DNA of 64,000 nucleotides. Origin: Cunninghamia lanceolata. Lineage: Eukaryota; Streptophyta; Pinopsida; Cupressales; Cupressaceae. Position numbers and translations under genes: made by a program. This document shows positions 1-11,360 of the stretch, one piece after another. The DNA lies in contig BSBN01000047.1 of the NCBI GenBank assembly GCA_027924645.1, positions 2,232,001 through 2,296,000 on the forward strand, read 5' to 3'. Under the pieces are notes generated by a model. The model made no database searches. It saw only the letters and a list, made by a program, of their open reading frames with translations, and was not told where the DNA came from. Each line of letters starts with the position of its first letter. Position 1 is the first letter of the stretch.

Positions 1-2975
1 TAATCCCTCAACCCTAATTCCTTATCCCTAAACCCTAAACCCTGGTCCCTAAACCCTAATCCCTCAAGGTCTTAAACCCTAATCCCTTATCCATAAACTC
101 TAAACCCTATCCTTAAACCCTCAACCCTAAACCTTAATCCCTCAACCCTAATTCCTTATCCCTAAACCCTAAACCCTAGTCCTTAAACCCTAAACCCTAA
201 TCCCTCAAGGTCTTAAACCCTAATCCCTTATTCCTAAACTCTAAACCCTATCCCTAAATCCTAATCCCTCAACCTTAAACCCTAAAGTCTAATCCCTCGA
301 CCCTAAACCCTAAACACTATCCCTATTCCTAAACCCTCAACCCTCTACACTATACCTTAAACCCTAATCCCTTATCCCTAATCCCTAAACCCCAATCCCT
401 CAACCCTAAACCATATCCCTAATCCCTCTACCCTCAACACTCTACCTTAACCCTAATCCCTCAACCCTCAACCCTAATCCTTCAACCCTAAATGTTATCC
501 CTAAAGCCTCAACCCTAAACCCTAATCCCTCATCCCTAAACTCTAAACCCTATCCCTCAACCCTCAACCCTGAACTCTAATCCCTCGACCCTAAACACTA
601 TCCCTATTCCTAAACCCTCAACCCTCGACACTATACCTTAAACCCTAAACCCTTATCCCTAATCCCTCAACCCTAAACCCTATCCCTAATCCCTCTACCC
701 TCAACACTCTACCTTAACCCTAATCCCTCGACCCTCAACCCTAATCCCTCAACCCTAAATGTTATCCCTAAAGCCTCAACCCTAAACCGCAATCCCTCAA
801 GGTCCTAAACCCTAATCCCTTATCCCTAAACTATAAACCCTATCCCTAAACCCTCAAACCTAATCCTTCAACCCTAAATACTATACCTAAAGCCTCAACT
901 CTAAACCCTAATCCCTCAAGGTCCTAAACCCTAATCCCTTATACCTAAACTCTAAACCCTATCCCTAATCCCTCAACCTTAAACGCTATCCCTAGAGCCT
1001 CAACCCTAAACCCTATTCCATCAAGGTCCTAAACCCTAATCCCTAATCCCTAAACTCTAAACCCTCAACCCTCAACCTTAAACCTTAATCCCTCAACCCT
1101 AATCCCTTATCCCTAAACCCTAAACTCTAATCCCTCAACCCTAAACCCTAAACGCTATCCCTATTCCTAAACCCTCAACCCTCGACACTATACCTTAATC
1201 CCTAATCCCTTATCCCTAAACCCTCAACCTTAAAGCCTAATCCCTCAACCCTAAACCCTATCCCTAATCCTTCTACCCTCAACACTCTACCTTAACCCTA
1301 ATCCCTTGACCCTCAACCCTAATCCCTCAATCCTAAATGTTATCCCTAAAGCCTCAACCCTAAACCCTAATCCCTCAAGGTCCTAAATCCTAATCCCTTA
1401 TCCCTAAACTCTAAACCCTATCCCTAAACCCTCAACCCTAATCCCTCAACCCTAAACGCTATCCCCAAAGCCTCAACCCTAAACCCTAAACCCTAATCCC
1501 TTATCCCTAAACTCTAAACCCTATCCCTAAACCCTCAACCCTCAACCCTAAACCCTAATCCCTCAACCATAAACCCTAAATGCTATCCCTACTCCTAAAC
1601 CCTCAACCCTCGACATTATACCTTAAACCCTAATCCCTCATCCCTAAGCCCTCAATCATAAACCCTAATCCCTCAACCCTAAACCTTCAATCCTCAATCC
1701 TAAACCCTAATCCCTCAACCCTAAACCTTCAACCCTCAACCCTATCCCTAATCCCTCTACCCTCAACACTCTACCTTAACCCTAATCCCTCAACCCTCAA
1801 CCCTCAACCTTAAACCTTAATCCCTCAACCCTAAACCTTAATCCCTTATCCCTAAACCCTAATCGCTCAACCCTAAACCTTAAACACTATCCCTATTACT
1901 AAACCCTCAACCCTCGACACTATACCTTAAACCCTAATCCCTTATCCCTAAACCCTCAACCCTAAACTCTAATCGTTCAACCCTAAACCCTATCCCTAAT
2001 CCCTCTACCCTCAATAGTCTACCTAATCTCTCGACCCTCAACCCTAATCCCTCAACCCTAAACGCTATCCCTAAAGCCTCAACCATAAACCCTAATCCCT
2101 CAAGGTCCTAAACCCTAATCCCTTATCCCTAGACTCTAAACCCTATCCTTAAACCCTCAACCTTAAACCTTAATCCCTCAACCCTAAACCCTAATCCCTC
2201 AACCCTAAACCCTCAACCCTTGACCCTTAAACCCTAAACCCTTAAACCCTCAACCCTTATCCACCCCTCTCCTCCCCTATCTGCATCACCCTCATCTCTA
2301 CCCTCCTCTACCCTCGACACTATACCTTAAACCCTAATCCCTTAACCCTCATCCCTAAAGCCTCAACCCTCAACCCTTAAACCTTCAACCATAAACCCTA
2401 TCCCTAAAGCCCCTACCCTCGACACTATGCCTTAAACCCTAATCCCTCAACCCTTAAACCCTTAATCCCTCAAAGCTTAAACCCTTAAACCCTAAACTCT
2501 CAACCCCTAGATACCCTTAAACCCTATATCCTATACACTTAACCTTGGACACTCAACCTTGAACATTATCCCCGAACCTTCAAACCTCTACCCTATACCC
2601 TATACCCTCAACCCTATACTTATGCCATAAACCCTCAACCCTCATCCATATGCCTTATACCCTCAACCTTAAACCCTAAACCCTATATCTTAGACACTCA
2701 ACCTTGAACATTATCCTTTAATTGTAAACTCTCAACCCTCTACTCTATACCCTCAACCATAAACTTAAGCCCTAATCTCTCAATCCTCAACCCTATACCT
2801 TAAACTCTGAAACCTAGACCCACAAACCCTCATCCCTATACCCTATAACCTCACCCTTATACCCTCAACCCTGAATATTGTGCCTCAACCCTATATTAAA
2901 ACCTAAACCATACACTCTCAACCCAAGTTGCCCTATGCCTTATATACCCTCAATCCATATCGTAAACCCTAAACC
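1..2975. repeat. Degenerate telomere-like repeat array (CCCTAAA-type)
   Basis: The stretch is built from variants of CCCTAAA: CCCTAAT, CCCTCAA, CCCTTAT, CCTTAAA. It is strand-asymmetric, C-rich on the plus strand, as expected of a plant telomere repeat facing left. Perfect tandem runs are very short, so this is a decayed subtelomeric or interstitial block rather than a working telomere. Longer motifs recur: CTCGACACTATACCTTA-like copies near 341, 625, 1173, 1605, 1912, 2310 and 2413, and CTCAAGGTCCTAAACC-like copies near 64, 204, 796, 917, 1023, 1374 and 2098. The right part (2240-2975) is more decayed. The block is interrupted at 2976 by a solo LTR and resumes after 5166. Confidence 0.93.
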
Positions 2976-3351
2976 TGTAATGTCCCCTTCTAGCAAGTCA
3001 TAAATTTCACAACCTTGCACAAAATTTCAACTTGAAAAAGAGAACATTAGTATTCAATTCTTCTTTCCATATCATAATTAGAGTTAATAATCAAATTTCA
3101 AATCCATATACTTTCCACATTTACACTTAAGAATTGTAATCTCATAATCATAATCACATACTTTTCATATTTACACTTATAATCATGATTCATATTAAGT
3201 TCATGCATTTCATATTCTCATTCTTTCACTCATAGTTCCCCATGATCTATCTCGAGGGAGTCCTTGAGTAGCCCTATCATTAATCAACCCTATTTTTGTA
3301 TGAGCATGGTTTGTTAAGGCACTGGTATATCCATCCCATCCGGAGGCCCAA

Positions 3352-3570
3352 AGGTTTCACACTACACGCGGTGTTCCTCACCATTTGGTTCAAGAAGCTT
3401 CATGCTACATGCGACATTCCTCACTTACTTGAGAGTCACCATCCGTTGAGCACATTATAATAATTATGAGTTCATATTACCTTAGGCCCAAGAGCTTCAC
3501 ACTACACGCGGTGTTCCTCATCTCTTGGCTCAAGGGACTTCACACAACACACAGTGGTCTTCATCCACTT
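3352..3570. repeat. Short diverged tandem repeat inside the solo LTR
   Basis: Four diverged copies of a block reading roughly CTTCACACTACACGCGGTG followed by TTCCTCA occur near 3355, 3398, 3487 and 3538, separated by CTTGAGGGTCACC-like spacers. It is part of the LTR sequence and no coding potential is seen. Confidence 0.7.
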
Positions 3571-4280
3571 GAGGGTCACCTAGGTCCAATTTCTGCCCTT
3601 CCTTAACTTAACCCCATACTCATAGGATGATAAGATGATTAAGGATGAAGCTCGAATGCTCCTCGATTATATCATGAAACCATGAATTATAAATCAACAT
3701 TTGATATTACTATCTTGTTTATTGCCATTTACTTGGCACCATATTTTATCATGCTAGTAAGCATCCTCATCATGGATGATATTTATTCTTCATATTACAT
3801 TCTTTGATGATATATCAATTATTTTATTTCAGTTATGCTTATAATCACATATTCTCATTCTTATACTCAATATAACTTACGTGAGAATCCTTATACTACC
3901 TAGCTCATCCATATTCATTTTATGACATTAACATCTATCCTAAATGTATTCAATTAGCATAAATCTGAAGTATCTATTCTAGACGTATATTAATTCCCTT
4001 ATTTATCATATTCTTGCATTCGTAAAGACTTATGAGACATTATAATCAGACTATGATTATTTCATGGATACCATTAGATCATTATGCATCAGTACTTATT
4101 CTAATGAAACCAATAGAATTGGAATTGTACACATACCTTATTGATTTGATTGTTGAATCTGTTATAAGAAATCTACCTGATATGCTTCCCTCTGCTAGCC
4201 TAATTTCTGATTGCTGAGTGTAATTTGTATGATGATCTGATCACTGATATTATATCTATTGCTTTTTGCTGCAGTACAGA

Positions 4281-4283
<3 letters not shown>

Positions 4284-4314
<31 letters not shown>
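4284..4314. repeat. (AT)n microsatellite
   Basis: An uninterrupted run of about 15 AT dinucleotides inside the solo LTR. Confidence 0.95.
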
Positions 4315-4316
<2 letters not shown>

Positions 4317-5166
4317 CTGAGTTCTTTTCTTTTCTTTCAATGCTTATTATTGGTGGAATAGTTGATGGACTGCTCAATCGATGCCTGATTCCCCTTTTTC
4401 CACAACACATCAAACCTACCTTTTATATCACCTTGTAGAATAGTGATCCATGAATAGATGCAACCCTTCAATAATCACATCACTTCATTAAGCTTTAATC
4501 GTATCTTTTAGTAATATGCTTACTATGCTCTTTTACTATTTCCTCCCTATTTCCTTATGAAATCACTGCATCTCATATCCATTAATCGTTGCTAATTGTA
4601 TATTCGTTGTCTCAGTCCATTTGTATTCAGCGCTTAATTAAGTCTATGATCCTTGGAATTCTCTTTTAATCGCTCCTTTTTTTTAACTTAATACTAATCA
4701 TTACCTTCCTTAGACATTCGCATGAATTATAGCATGTTGCTTAATTAACTTGTATCGATGCTGCTTTAACTTATGAATCATTGCTTTTATAGGGATCATA
4801 TATGTATATTTATTACATTAAAATATTTATATTATCATTATTTATATTTTATATTTATATTTATATAATGTATATTATATTTTATACTATAATTATTATA
4901 ATTATAATAATATTAAAATTGATAATACTATAATTGTATTTATATTTATTATTTATAAATACAATAAATATATTATATTTTAATTATATAAAAATATTTA
5001 TAAAAATAATATTATTTAATATTATAATATTATATATGTTTATTAAATATTATTTTCATCCAAATTGATGATGACAAACACCATATTTTGACAAAGCAAC
5101 TTCTCCGGCTTTATCATGATGTTTAAATCTTTAATTTAAACAATACCTTAATATCGGGACATGACA

Positions 5167-5345
5167 AAACCCAATATCCTAAACCCTAATCCCCATACCT
5201 TACACAATTAATCTTATACACTCAACAAGCTGAATATTATCCCTCAACTGTAACCCTCAACCCTCTACCTATTACTTAATCCCTAATCCCTCAACCCTAT
5301 ACCTTAAACCCTAAACCCAAAAACCTCAACACTCAACCCTGAAAA
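5167..5345. repeat. Telomere-like array, continuation
   Basis: After the solo LTR, sequence built from CCTAAACCCTAA and CCCTCAACC variants resumes and fades by about 5345. It is the right-hand continuation of the block at 1-2975. Confidence 0.8.
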
Positions 5346-5375
5346 CTCTACAGGCTCAAGTCCTTATATACCCTA

Positions 5376-5800
5376 AACCCAAAACCCTTACATACATACA
5401 TACAAGCATGCATACATACATACATACATACATGCATATATACACACATACAAGCATGCATACATACATACAAGCATACATATATACATACATATAAGTA
5501 TACATACATACATACATACATACATGCTTAATAAGCTTGAACATAAAACATTCCAAGGGAGACATAACGAGAGCGTGTTATAACCCAAAACCCTTACATA
5601 CATACATACAAGCATGCATGCATACATACATGCATGCATACATATATACACACATACAAGCATGCATACATACATACAAGCATACATATATACATACATA
5701 TAAGTATACATACATACATACATGCTTAATAAGCTTGAACATAAAACATTCCAAGGGAGACATAACGAGAGCGTGTTATAACACGCTCGCATTATGTCAA
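5376..5800. repeat. CATA microsatellite within a ~206-bp direct duplication
   Basis: Two tandem copies of a ~206-bp unit start at about 5378 and 5584. Each begins CCCAAAACCCTTACATAC, passes through impure CATA/CATG repeats and ends in a unique tail (CTTAATAAGCTTGAAC, then CATTCCAAGGGAGACATAAC). The copies differ mainly in CATA repeat number. The 61-154-residue reading frames here encode only Met/Tyr/Val/Cys repeats from the microsatellite and are not genes. Confidence 0.9.
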
Positions 5801-5890
5801 ACATGACAAACATCAGGCAAACTTTTGCGAAAAGGAAAAAAATGTAAAACAAAACATAATGAGCGCGTTATAACGCACTCGCGTTATATT
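5761..5890. repeat. GTTATAAC-centred palindromes
   Basis: A perfect 20-bp palindrome (GAGCGTGTTATAACACGCTC) spans 5769-5788, extended imperfectly by CATAA and TTATG on its flanks. A related imperfect copy with a perfect GCGTTATAACGC core lies at about 5854-5890. A left half-site ends the first 206-bp unit near 5560-5583. No function is evident; the two centres are about 90 bp apart. Confidence 0.75.
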
Positions 5891-5900
5891 TTGCTTTGGG

Positions 5901-6699
5901 AATCCCAAGCCTCTAGATTTCCAACCCAAAGGCTTGGAGTGTCTTCCCAACATCCAAATATGTGTTTTTGCATATTCTATAGGATTTCACATAATTTCAT
6001 TCATGCTAACCCTCAGATTTGCACGTGTTTCAAGGTCGAACAAATCGAACACCTGGGTAATGTTAGGCTTTCTCTTAGCTATTTAACAATGTAAATTAAC
6101 CATTCATTGAAATTTCAAAAAAAAAAAAAATTAGAAACTAGACTTCATTCTACACATTAAAAAAAATTGATTTTCAATTAGTTTTCAAAATTTATAGGGG
6201 TAGCACGACCAAAATTATGTTTTTCAAAATGTGTCCACTTTGAAAATTAGTTAAAAAAAAAAATATTCATTAAAAGTTATCAGAAAAATTGGGCATAAAC
6301 TACATGTTGTTAACTAATTTCTCACAAAAGCAATTTTAAAAATACCAAAAAAAAGTTAACCTTTTGAGAGAGCCACAAAACATGCTATGTTACGTTTTTT
6401 TGATAGAAACAACACCAATTTCTGTGGCTCCCTCTTTTGAACCCCTTAATCTATACCATTTTCAAAAAAAAATGGCAGTTTAGAAAGTAAACTCAGAGCA
6501 CTACGAACATTGTTTTTGTTGCATCTTAAAATTTTGAGTGTAACTATGCTCAATTTCTCATCCAAGGCCAGCATTCCCTGATTTCAGAAAATTATTAAAA
6601 AAAAAAAAAGTGGCCACTTAAGACCCCTTTTTGGCCCCCCATCTTCCTGTAGTTACCCTATAGGGTTTTCTATTAATCAACAATTTATATGGTGGTATC
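5901..6699. other. Non-coding interval
   Basis: No gene recognised. The interval contains several A-homopolymers (around 6117 and 6597) and AT-rich sequence, without recognisable coding or repeat structure. Confidence 0.5.
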
Positions 6700-7920
6700 C
6701 TATTATCTCTTGTCAATATCATCCTCTAGCTAAGACTCCATGTGTCCATGCTTTGAGGTTTTTCTAGAAGGGAATCAAGACCCTTCTAGATCTTTTTTCC
6801 AGAGAGACTAAGAATTTTCTTACTTGGCCTAAAGCCAAAAGTTAAGTTTCATTTGTCTAACCAAGACCTCAAAACGTTCCATGTCATTATTGACTTTGTG
6901 GGACCATTGTTTCAAGTCCTAGTGGAAAGATTGGAAATGGTATCCTGACACGCCATTTCGCAACTACAAGCCTCGTAAGGGCTATTCCTAGCTCTCTCTA
7001 CACTTGCCTATGGTGCCTATTTTGAACTAGAGATGGTTGTTGCAATCCCGTTTGAACGCTTGGCAACGCAAGTTTCAAACTATTTGGTTAGCCATTCTAG
7101 AGCCAAAGCTTGCCCATTTTGCCTAATGCATTCTTTTACAAGGGCTTCTAGTTGGCTCTAGATTAACTCATATTGGGATCATGGAGCCTTGATGTTCATT
7201 TTGTGATCATCAAGAAACTCTCAAGCACCTTTTTTGGTTTTGTCCTAGAGCTCAGGTTACTTGAACTTGGATTCATGATTTTTTCAAACCCATCTGACCT
7301 GAGCCGTTCTCATGGCATATGGTTTTGTTGGCGGGGTTGGCCTAGAATCCCCTCTAGATATACCCAAATTTGGCATGCTTTTAAAGTGAAAATCCTTGTC
7401 AGTATATAGAAGGATAGGATTCTGTTTTATTTTTAGATGTTCAGTTTGTACTAATTTCTCACTTTACACTAATACTATGATTTGTTCTAATGTGCTTATG
7501 CAAATCCAAGTGCAAGCCAACAAGGTTGCACTTGAGGTGGCACATCTTCAATTGCTTTGGATCACTAGGGTAATGCCTCGTGCACTATTGTCAGAGTCTC
7601 TCCAACTCCTACCTCTAGCTAAGGCCATACTTCGCCTCATGGGCATCATCGATGGTGCAATCACTCTGTTTGTGGTGAACAAGATGCACACTCTCATGCC
7701 TCTCAGCCTCCCACGAGAAGAGTCGGGGGCCAATCTCAAAGAGGATGGTCTCAACTCTGCTTACTACCACTCTGTTTCTCCCCAAGCTCTTGGTCATGGG
7801 TTTGGTGGTTGGCCAAACTTCGGCAAATTCCCTCACCTTGCTCTTGTTATATCCCATGTCTGTGATACTCAACCTCCAAATGAAAACAAAAAAAGACGAT
7901 GAGAATATCGATTAGGAACC
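6700..7920 (+). pseudogene. Decayed LINE fragment with reverse-transcriptase zinc-binding domain
   Basis: A conceptual plus-strand reading near 7060-7330, with several stops, resembles the zinc-binding region (zf-RVT type) after reverse transcriptase in plant LINEs: a W-x-AILEPK segment, then HIGIMEP, then CSFC followed by ETLKHLFWFCPRAQ. That reproduces the Cys-x2-Cys ... His-x-Phe-x3-Cys-Pro pattern of the family. The endonuclease and polymerase core are absent, so the copy is 5' truncated. The open frame at 7396-7902 lies in the presumed 3' part and matches nothing I recognise. Boundaries are approximate. Confidence 0.6.
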
Positions 7921-8211
7921 TCCGTGGATACTCTAGACCCTACTAATGAATGGGCTAAACCTGATGATCAAGACCCTCCTACTACTAGTAGTGAATTAGC
8001 TCTTGTTGCGTAGCGACCTGTTATTATATTTTATTTGAGTATTTATCCCCATTTAAACTTTGGGGAGTCACTTCTTCCACCCACTTTTTTTTTTCTGAAT
8101 ATGCATAATAATATTATTTTATAAATAGTAATATAGACACTTATTCATTAAAAAAATATAAGATATATTCTAAAATTAATATATTAAAAATTTAAAGAAA
8201 AACATTCATGA

Positions 8212-9366
8212 TTTAATAATAATCTTATTTGTAGTGAATTTCCTATCATTGTTCAAGGCTCGGCTGTATTCAAGTCCATCTGGAAGACCTGGAACCATGT
8301 TAGGCAATTCATCAAGAATAAAGACTTCTATGATGATAAGACCCTCCATGGTGAGAGGTCCATCTGGTGGAACCTTAAGCTCGGTAATAAGCCCCTTGCT
8401 CTTACCCAAGGCTGTTACGCCAAGAGTTGGGCCAATCATGGGATCAAACAACTTATTGACATCTTTGAAAATGATATACTTATTCAGTGGGATGAGTTAA
8501 AGAGTAAATTTAACCTTCCTGATTCTCATAAGAAGACTTATCTTATGATTGTCAGGGCCAGCAAGAATATTCCTACTTTATGTCATGTTGATTCTAATAG
8601 TTATCAGAAAATTAAATGGCCTGGTGGTATTATCATTTCCAAGCTTAAAGCTAAGAACATTTACTCTATTATTAACTGCAATGATGAAATTATCAGCCAT
8701 ATTAATAATACTTGGTATACTAATTTAGATGTTCCTTCCTGGAATAAGCCTTTTGACAATCTATGGAAAAGTTCTATTGATCCTAAAATTAGATGTTTTA
8801 AATGGTTACTTATTCTCAACAAGCTTCCTATTAGGAACTCTTTCTCTGATACCAACTTGTGCAGCATTTGCAGAACCCCGAAAACGGGAAGACATATATT
8901 CTTTGAGTGCACTGTTGCTAAAGAGGTTTGGTTGATGTTTGGCATTTCCATCCCTGCTACTTTCAATATTCTTGAAGTTATTACTGGTTTTATTTCTAAT
9001 GCAAAAAAAGATGTTAACATGTTTTGGGATATTCTCTCAACTAACATTTTATTTCAAATTTGGAAGTGCAGAAATGAAGAAAGATATCAAAATGTCCCCA
9101 GATTGCTTACTGAGTCTTTTCGAAGTCTCACATATTTCAAAAAAAATTCGCAGATTCAAATAACTATGAAAGTCAACAAGTCTAAATTCAAAAGATTGCT
9201 TAAAGATGGACATGCGACATTCTTTGCTAACGAAGTGAAAAATGGTTATTTCTGGAAGCTGCACTTGGACAATATCCACACTTTTAACCAAACTGTTAAC
9301 CGCATCAGCAAGGAGATTAAAAGAAACCCTCACAACACTACTGGAGAAGATGATCTACATGCGTAA
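8212..9366 (+). pseudogene. 5'-truncated LINE ORF2 C-terminus (zf-RVT region)
   Basis: One frame is open from just after a TGA at 8209 to a TAA at 9364-9366, about 384 codons. It begins without a start in an aromatic-rich region (SIWKTWNHVRQF, ERSIWWNLKLGNKPLAL), typical of the segment between reverse transcriptase and the zinc-binding domain of plant LINEs. The zinc-binding part follows near residues 190-240 (PKIRCFKWLL, CSICRTPKTGRHIFFEC). The endonuclease and catalytic polymerase are missing, which fits 5' truncation during target-primed reverse transcription. The 3' non-coding tail runs to about 9600, where the sequence turns AT-rich. The frame is unusually free of stops, so this copy is younger than the fragment at 6700. 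Confidence 0.82.
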
Positions 9367-9890
9367 GTAGATCCAGGTTCAGAAGAACTTGGTCTAGATG
9401 GAAGGTGCTATGGGTTGGACTGCGTGGGTGGACACCTTTGAAGATGTGTTACAATAGTTGTTATTTGCTGTTCCAGTCCTTTCTTTGTTAGCTCTGGTTA
9501 TATGTAATATTCGGCTTTTTCGCTGTGTGAGGCTTGTCCTCTAATGCTTTGATACTCGGTGGTTTTTGTTGTTTCCTTGAACTCCTTATACTTAATATGA
9601 AAAATATTTTAATCTATATATTTTCTATAAAAGTTATTTTCTTTTATAAAATAATGTATTGTATTGTAAATCAAAACAATATATCATATTCTCCTATAAT
9701 AAATATTTAAATTTTTCTAATAATTCAAAGTGTGATATATACAATATATAAAATATAACAAATCAAATTATAAGACCTCAAGTTTTAAAATTGCAGAATA
9801 CTGCCAAAAAGTGAAAAAAATCTCGACTCCATGACAATACCTTGTTACTACTGAAATAATGATCTATTTCCCTTAGCGTAGACAGAGGAG
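9367..9890. other. LINE 3' tail and AT-rich spacer
   Basis: The first ~235 bp read as the 3' untranslated end of the preceding LINE (TTAATATGAAAAATATTTT near 9593). The rest, 9600-9790, is AT-rich without coding content. Confidence 0.5.
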
Positions 9891-10379
9891 CATTCCCTAC
9901 TGGCGGCCATGTGCTTTCTTCTGAGATGCTTGCTGGGGTCGTTCTGCTGCGCTCCGAGCCTGAGACTCCTGCTTCTTCTTCTTCTTCTTCTGGCTCTGAG
10001 GGTGGAAAGCAGCCATTTTTATGCGGAAAGCTCCAAAATATATCAGCAACTCATTCAAACTGCGGCGGGAATATTTCTCCTTTTAAGTCTTCTGTGATTC
10101 TCCAGACCAGTAATGAGAGGTGGCCGAGGGCATCCTCTTCAGATAGCGTTTCCCTTCAGGCAGCGATGCTGGTACTGGTTTTATGTCTTGTGATAAGGAT
10201 GCTAGTGATCTGGATGCTTCCTCTGCCTAAATCGAAGTCATAACTCTTGCCCTCCTGTCCCCAGCATCATTTCTCTATGATCTTTGTGGGAAGAAACAAA
10301 ATGGGGATGACAGTGGCATTGTTATTAATTCGGTTAATCATTGTAGCTCCAACCTCTGTTATGTAAATAAGGATTGAGA

Positions 10380-11360
10380 CGGAAAGGATGTAAAATGCGG
10401 ATATGGAAAGAGGGTGTGATTGCTAAAAAAAGCGGCACAGCTGCTTGAGGTTGTTCTTAATAACAATAAACGAGTGGATATGTGGGAAGAATGGTTGGCA
10501 AAGCACGCCTTAATTGGAAAAGTCGACGGGTTTTGGCCTAACCTTAGCAATTTGCATGAGTGGATTTCTGAATTTTGGAAACCCTGGCTGAAGAAAAAAG
10601 TAGGATATATTTTCGTGCGTCTCCTTTTTTGGCCTTTGAAATATTGGTGTACTTGCTTTAAGGCTATTATGCTCAAATTTGTGTGGAATTAGACTTGAAT
10701 AAAAGTTGTCTAAAGAACTGATTTTGAAAAAGGATGGAAGATCTTAGGTACAAAAATTAGCTTATGTGAATATCCCTTTTGTTGCTATTCTGCTTTGTTT
10801 ATGGGCATTTAGCTTCTCGATGCCTAAGAGGATTTCTATTGCTCCCCAAGATTTCAAAAAGAAACTGTCTTCGTAGCCTACTTGGTGGAAAGGAGCTGGA
10901 CCCCAACATCTTGGGGTTCTTCCAAGACAGGTGTCTGAATATTTTGAGGAAGAGAACACTAGACAGGACTTAGGCCAACAAAAGGTTGAGTACTTATACA
11001 AATAAGGTGGGAGGTGGGAATAATAATAATAATTTAGCAGCAGGTGTTGATAGCAAAAGATAAGTTTTGGGTCATTTTCTTTCTCAAACTTCCCAACAAG
11101 ATCTTCCTATTACTTCTACAGTCGTTGCAAAGACACCTTCAGTGGTGGAGAATATAAAGGTTGATTTGATCCATACTATAGATACTATTCTGAATAATGG
11201 ATTGAATGTCTTGCAAGCCCCTAAACGTGAATGGACAGAGGTGGAAAAGATGGTATACTCACTCGGGAAGACCACTCATCATATGACATTAAGATCTTCC
11301 AAAGAATATGAGAAAAACATCACCTGGGCATTGAGGCTTGTTTTGTTTTCTGTATGATAA
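10380..11360 (+). pseudogene. Remnant of a LINE ORF1-like nucleic-acid-binding protein
   Basis: Plus-strand translation with frameshifts gives a tryptophan-rich segment (FWPNLSNLHEWISEFWKPWL, 10420-10610), then LDLNKSCLKELILKKDGRS and an AYVNIPFCCYS ... GHLASRC stretch near 10690-10815, followed by a TWWKGA-like segment. That order resembles plant LINE ORF1 proteins (DUF4283-type domain, then a Cys-x2-Cys-x3-Gly-His-x4-Cys knuckle). The frame changes at least three times, so it is not functional. The frame at 11067-11357 may be its C-terminal part but has no recognisable motif. Assignment rests on pattern memory only. Confidence 0.5.

Larger units (their letters stand above)
2976..5166 (+). 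mobile_element. Solo LTR, TGTAATGTCCC family, inserted in the telomere-like array
   Basis: The element starts TGTAATGTCCCC and ends GGGACATGACA, so the ends form a TG...CA inverted pair. It is flanked by a perfect 5-bp target duplication AAACC (2971-2975 and 5167-5171), and telomere-like sequence lies on both sides. No second copy of the end motif and no coding region occurs inside, so this is a solo LTR of 2191 bp. The left third carries a small repeat based on TTCACACTACACGCGGTG (four diverged copies at about 3355-3570). The right third (4800-5045) is almost pure AT. A second member lies at 39022-40961. Confidence 0.9.

Noticed and set aside
1..2975. A functional chromosome end
   Set aside because: There are no long perfect heptamer runs; variants dominate from the first base. 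It could be subtelomeric or interstitial, and the sequence alone does not decide.
5356..5852. Open frames of 61-154 codons
   Set aside because: They translate only the CATA/CATG microsatellite (Met/Tyr/Val/Cys repeats).
7396..7902. 168-codon frame as a gene
   Set aside because: No recognised domain; it lies within a decayed LINE region and is overlapped by minus-strand frames of similar length.
8234..8500. Frame of 88 codons
   Set aside because: It lies in a different frame over the LINE ORF2 reading, which is the one with family motifs.
9909..10243. Secreted or membrane protein frames (leucine-rich start)
   Set aside because: A CTT/TTC repeat gives poly-Leu in one frame and poly-Ser in another; no homology or gene structure is visible.
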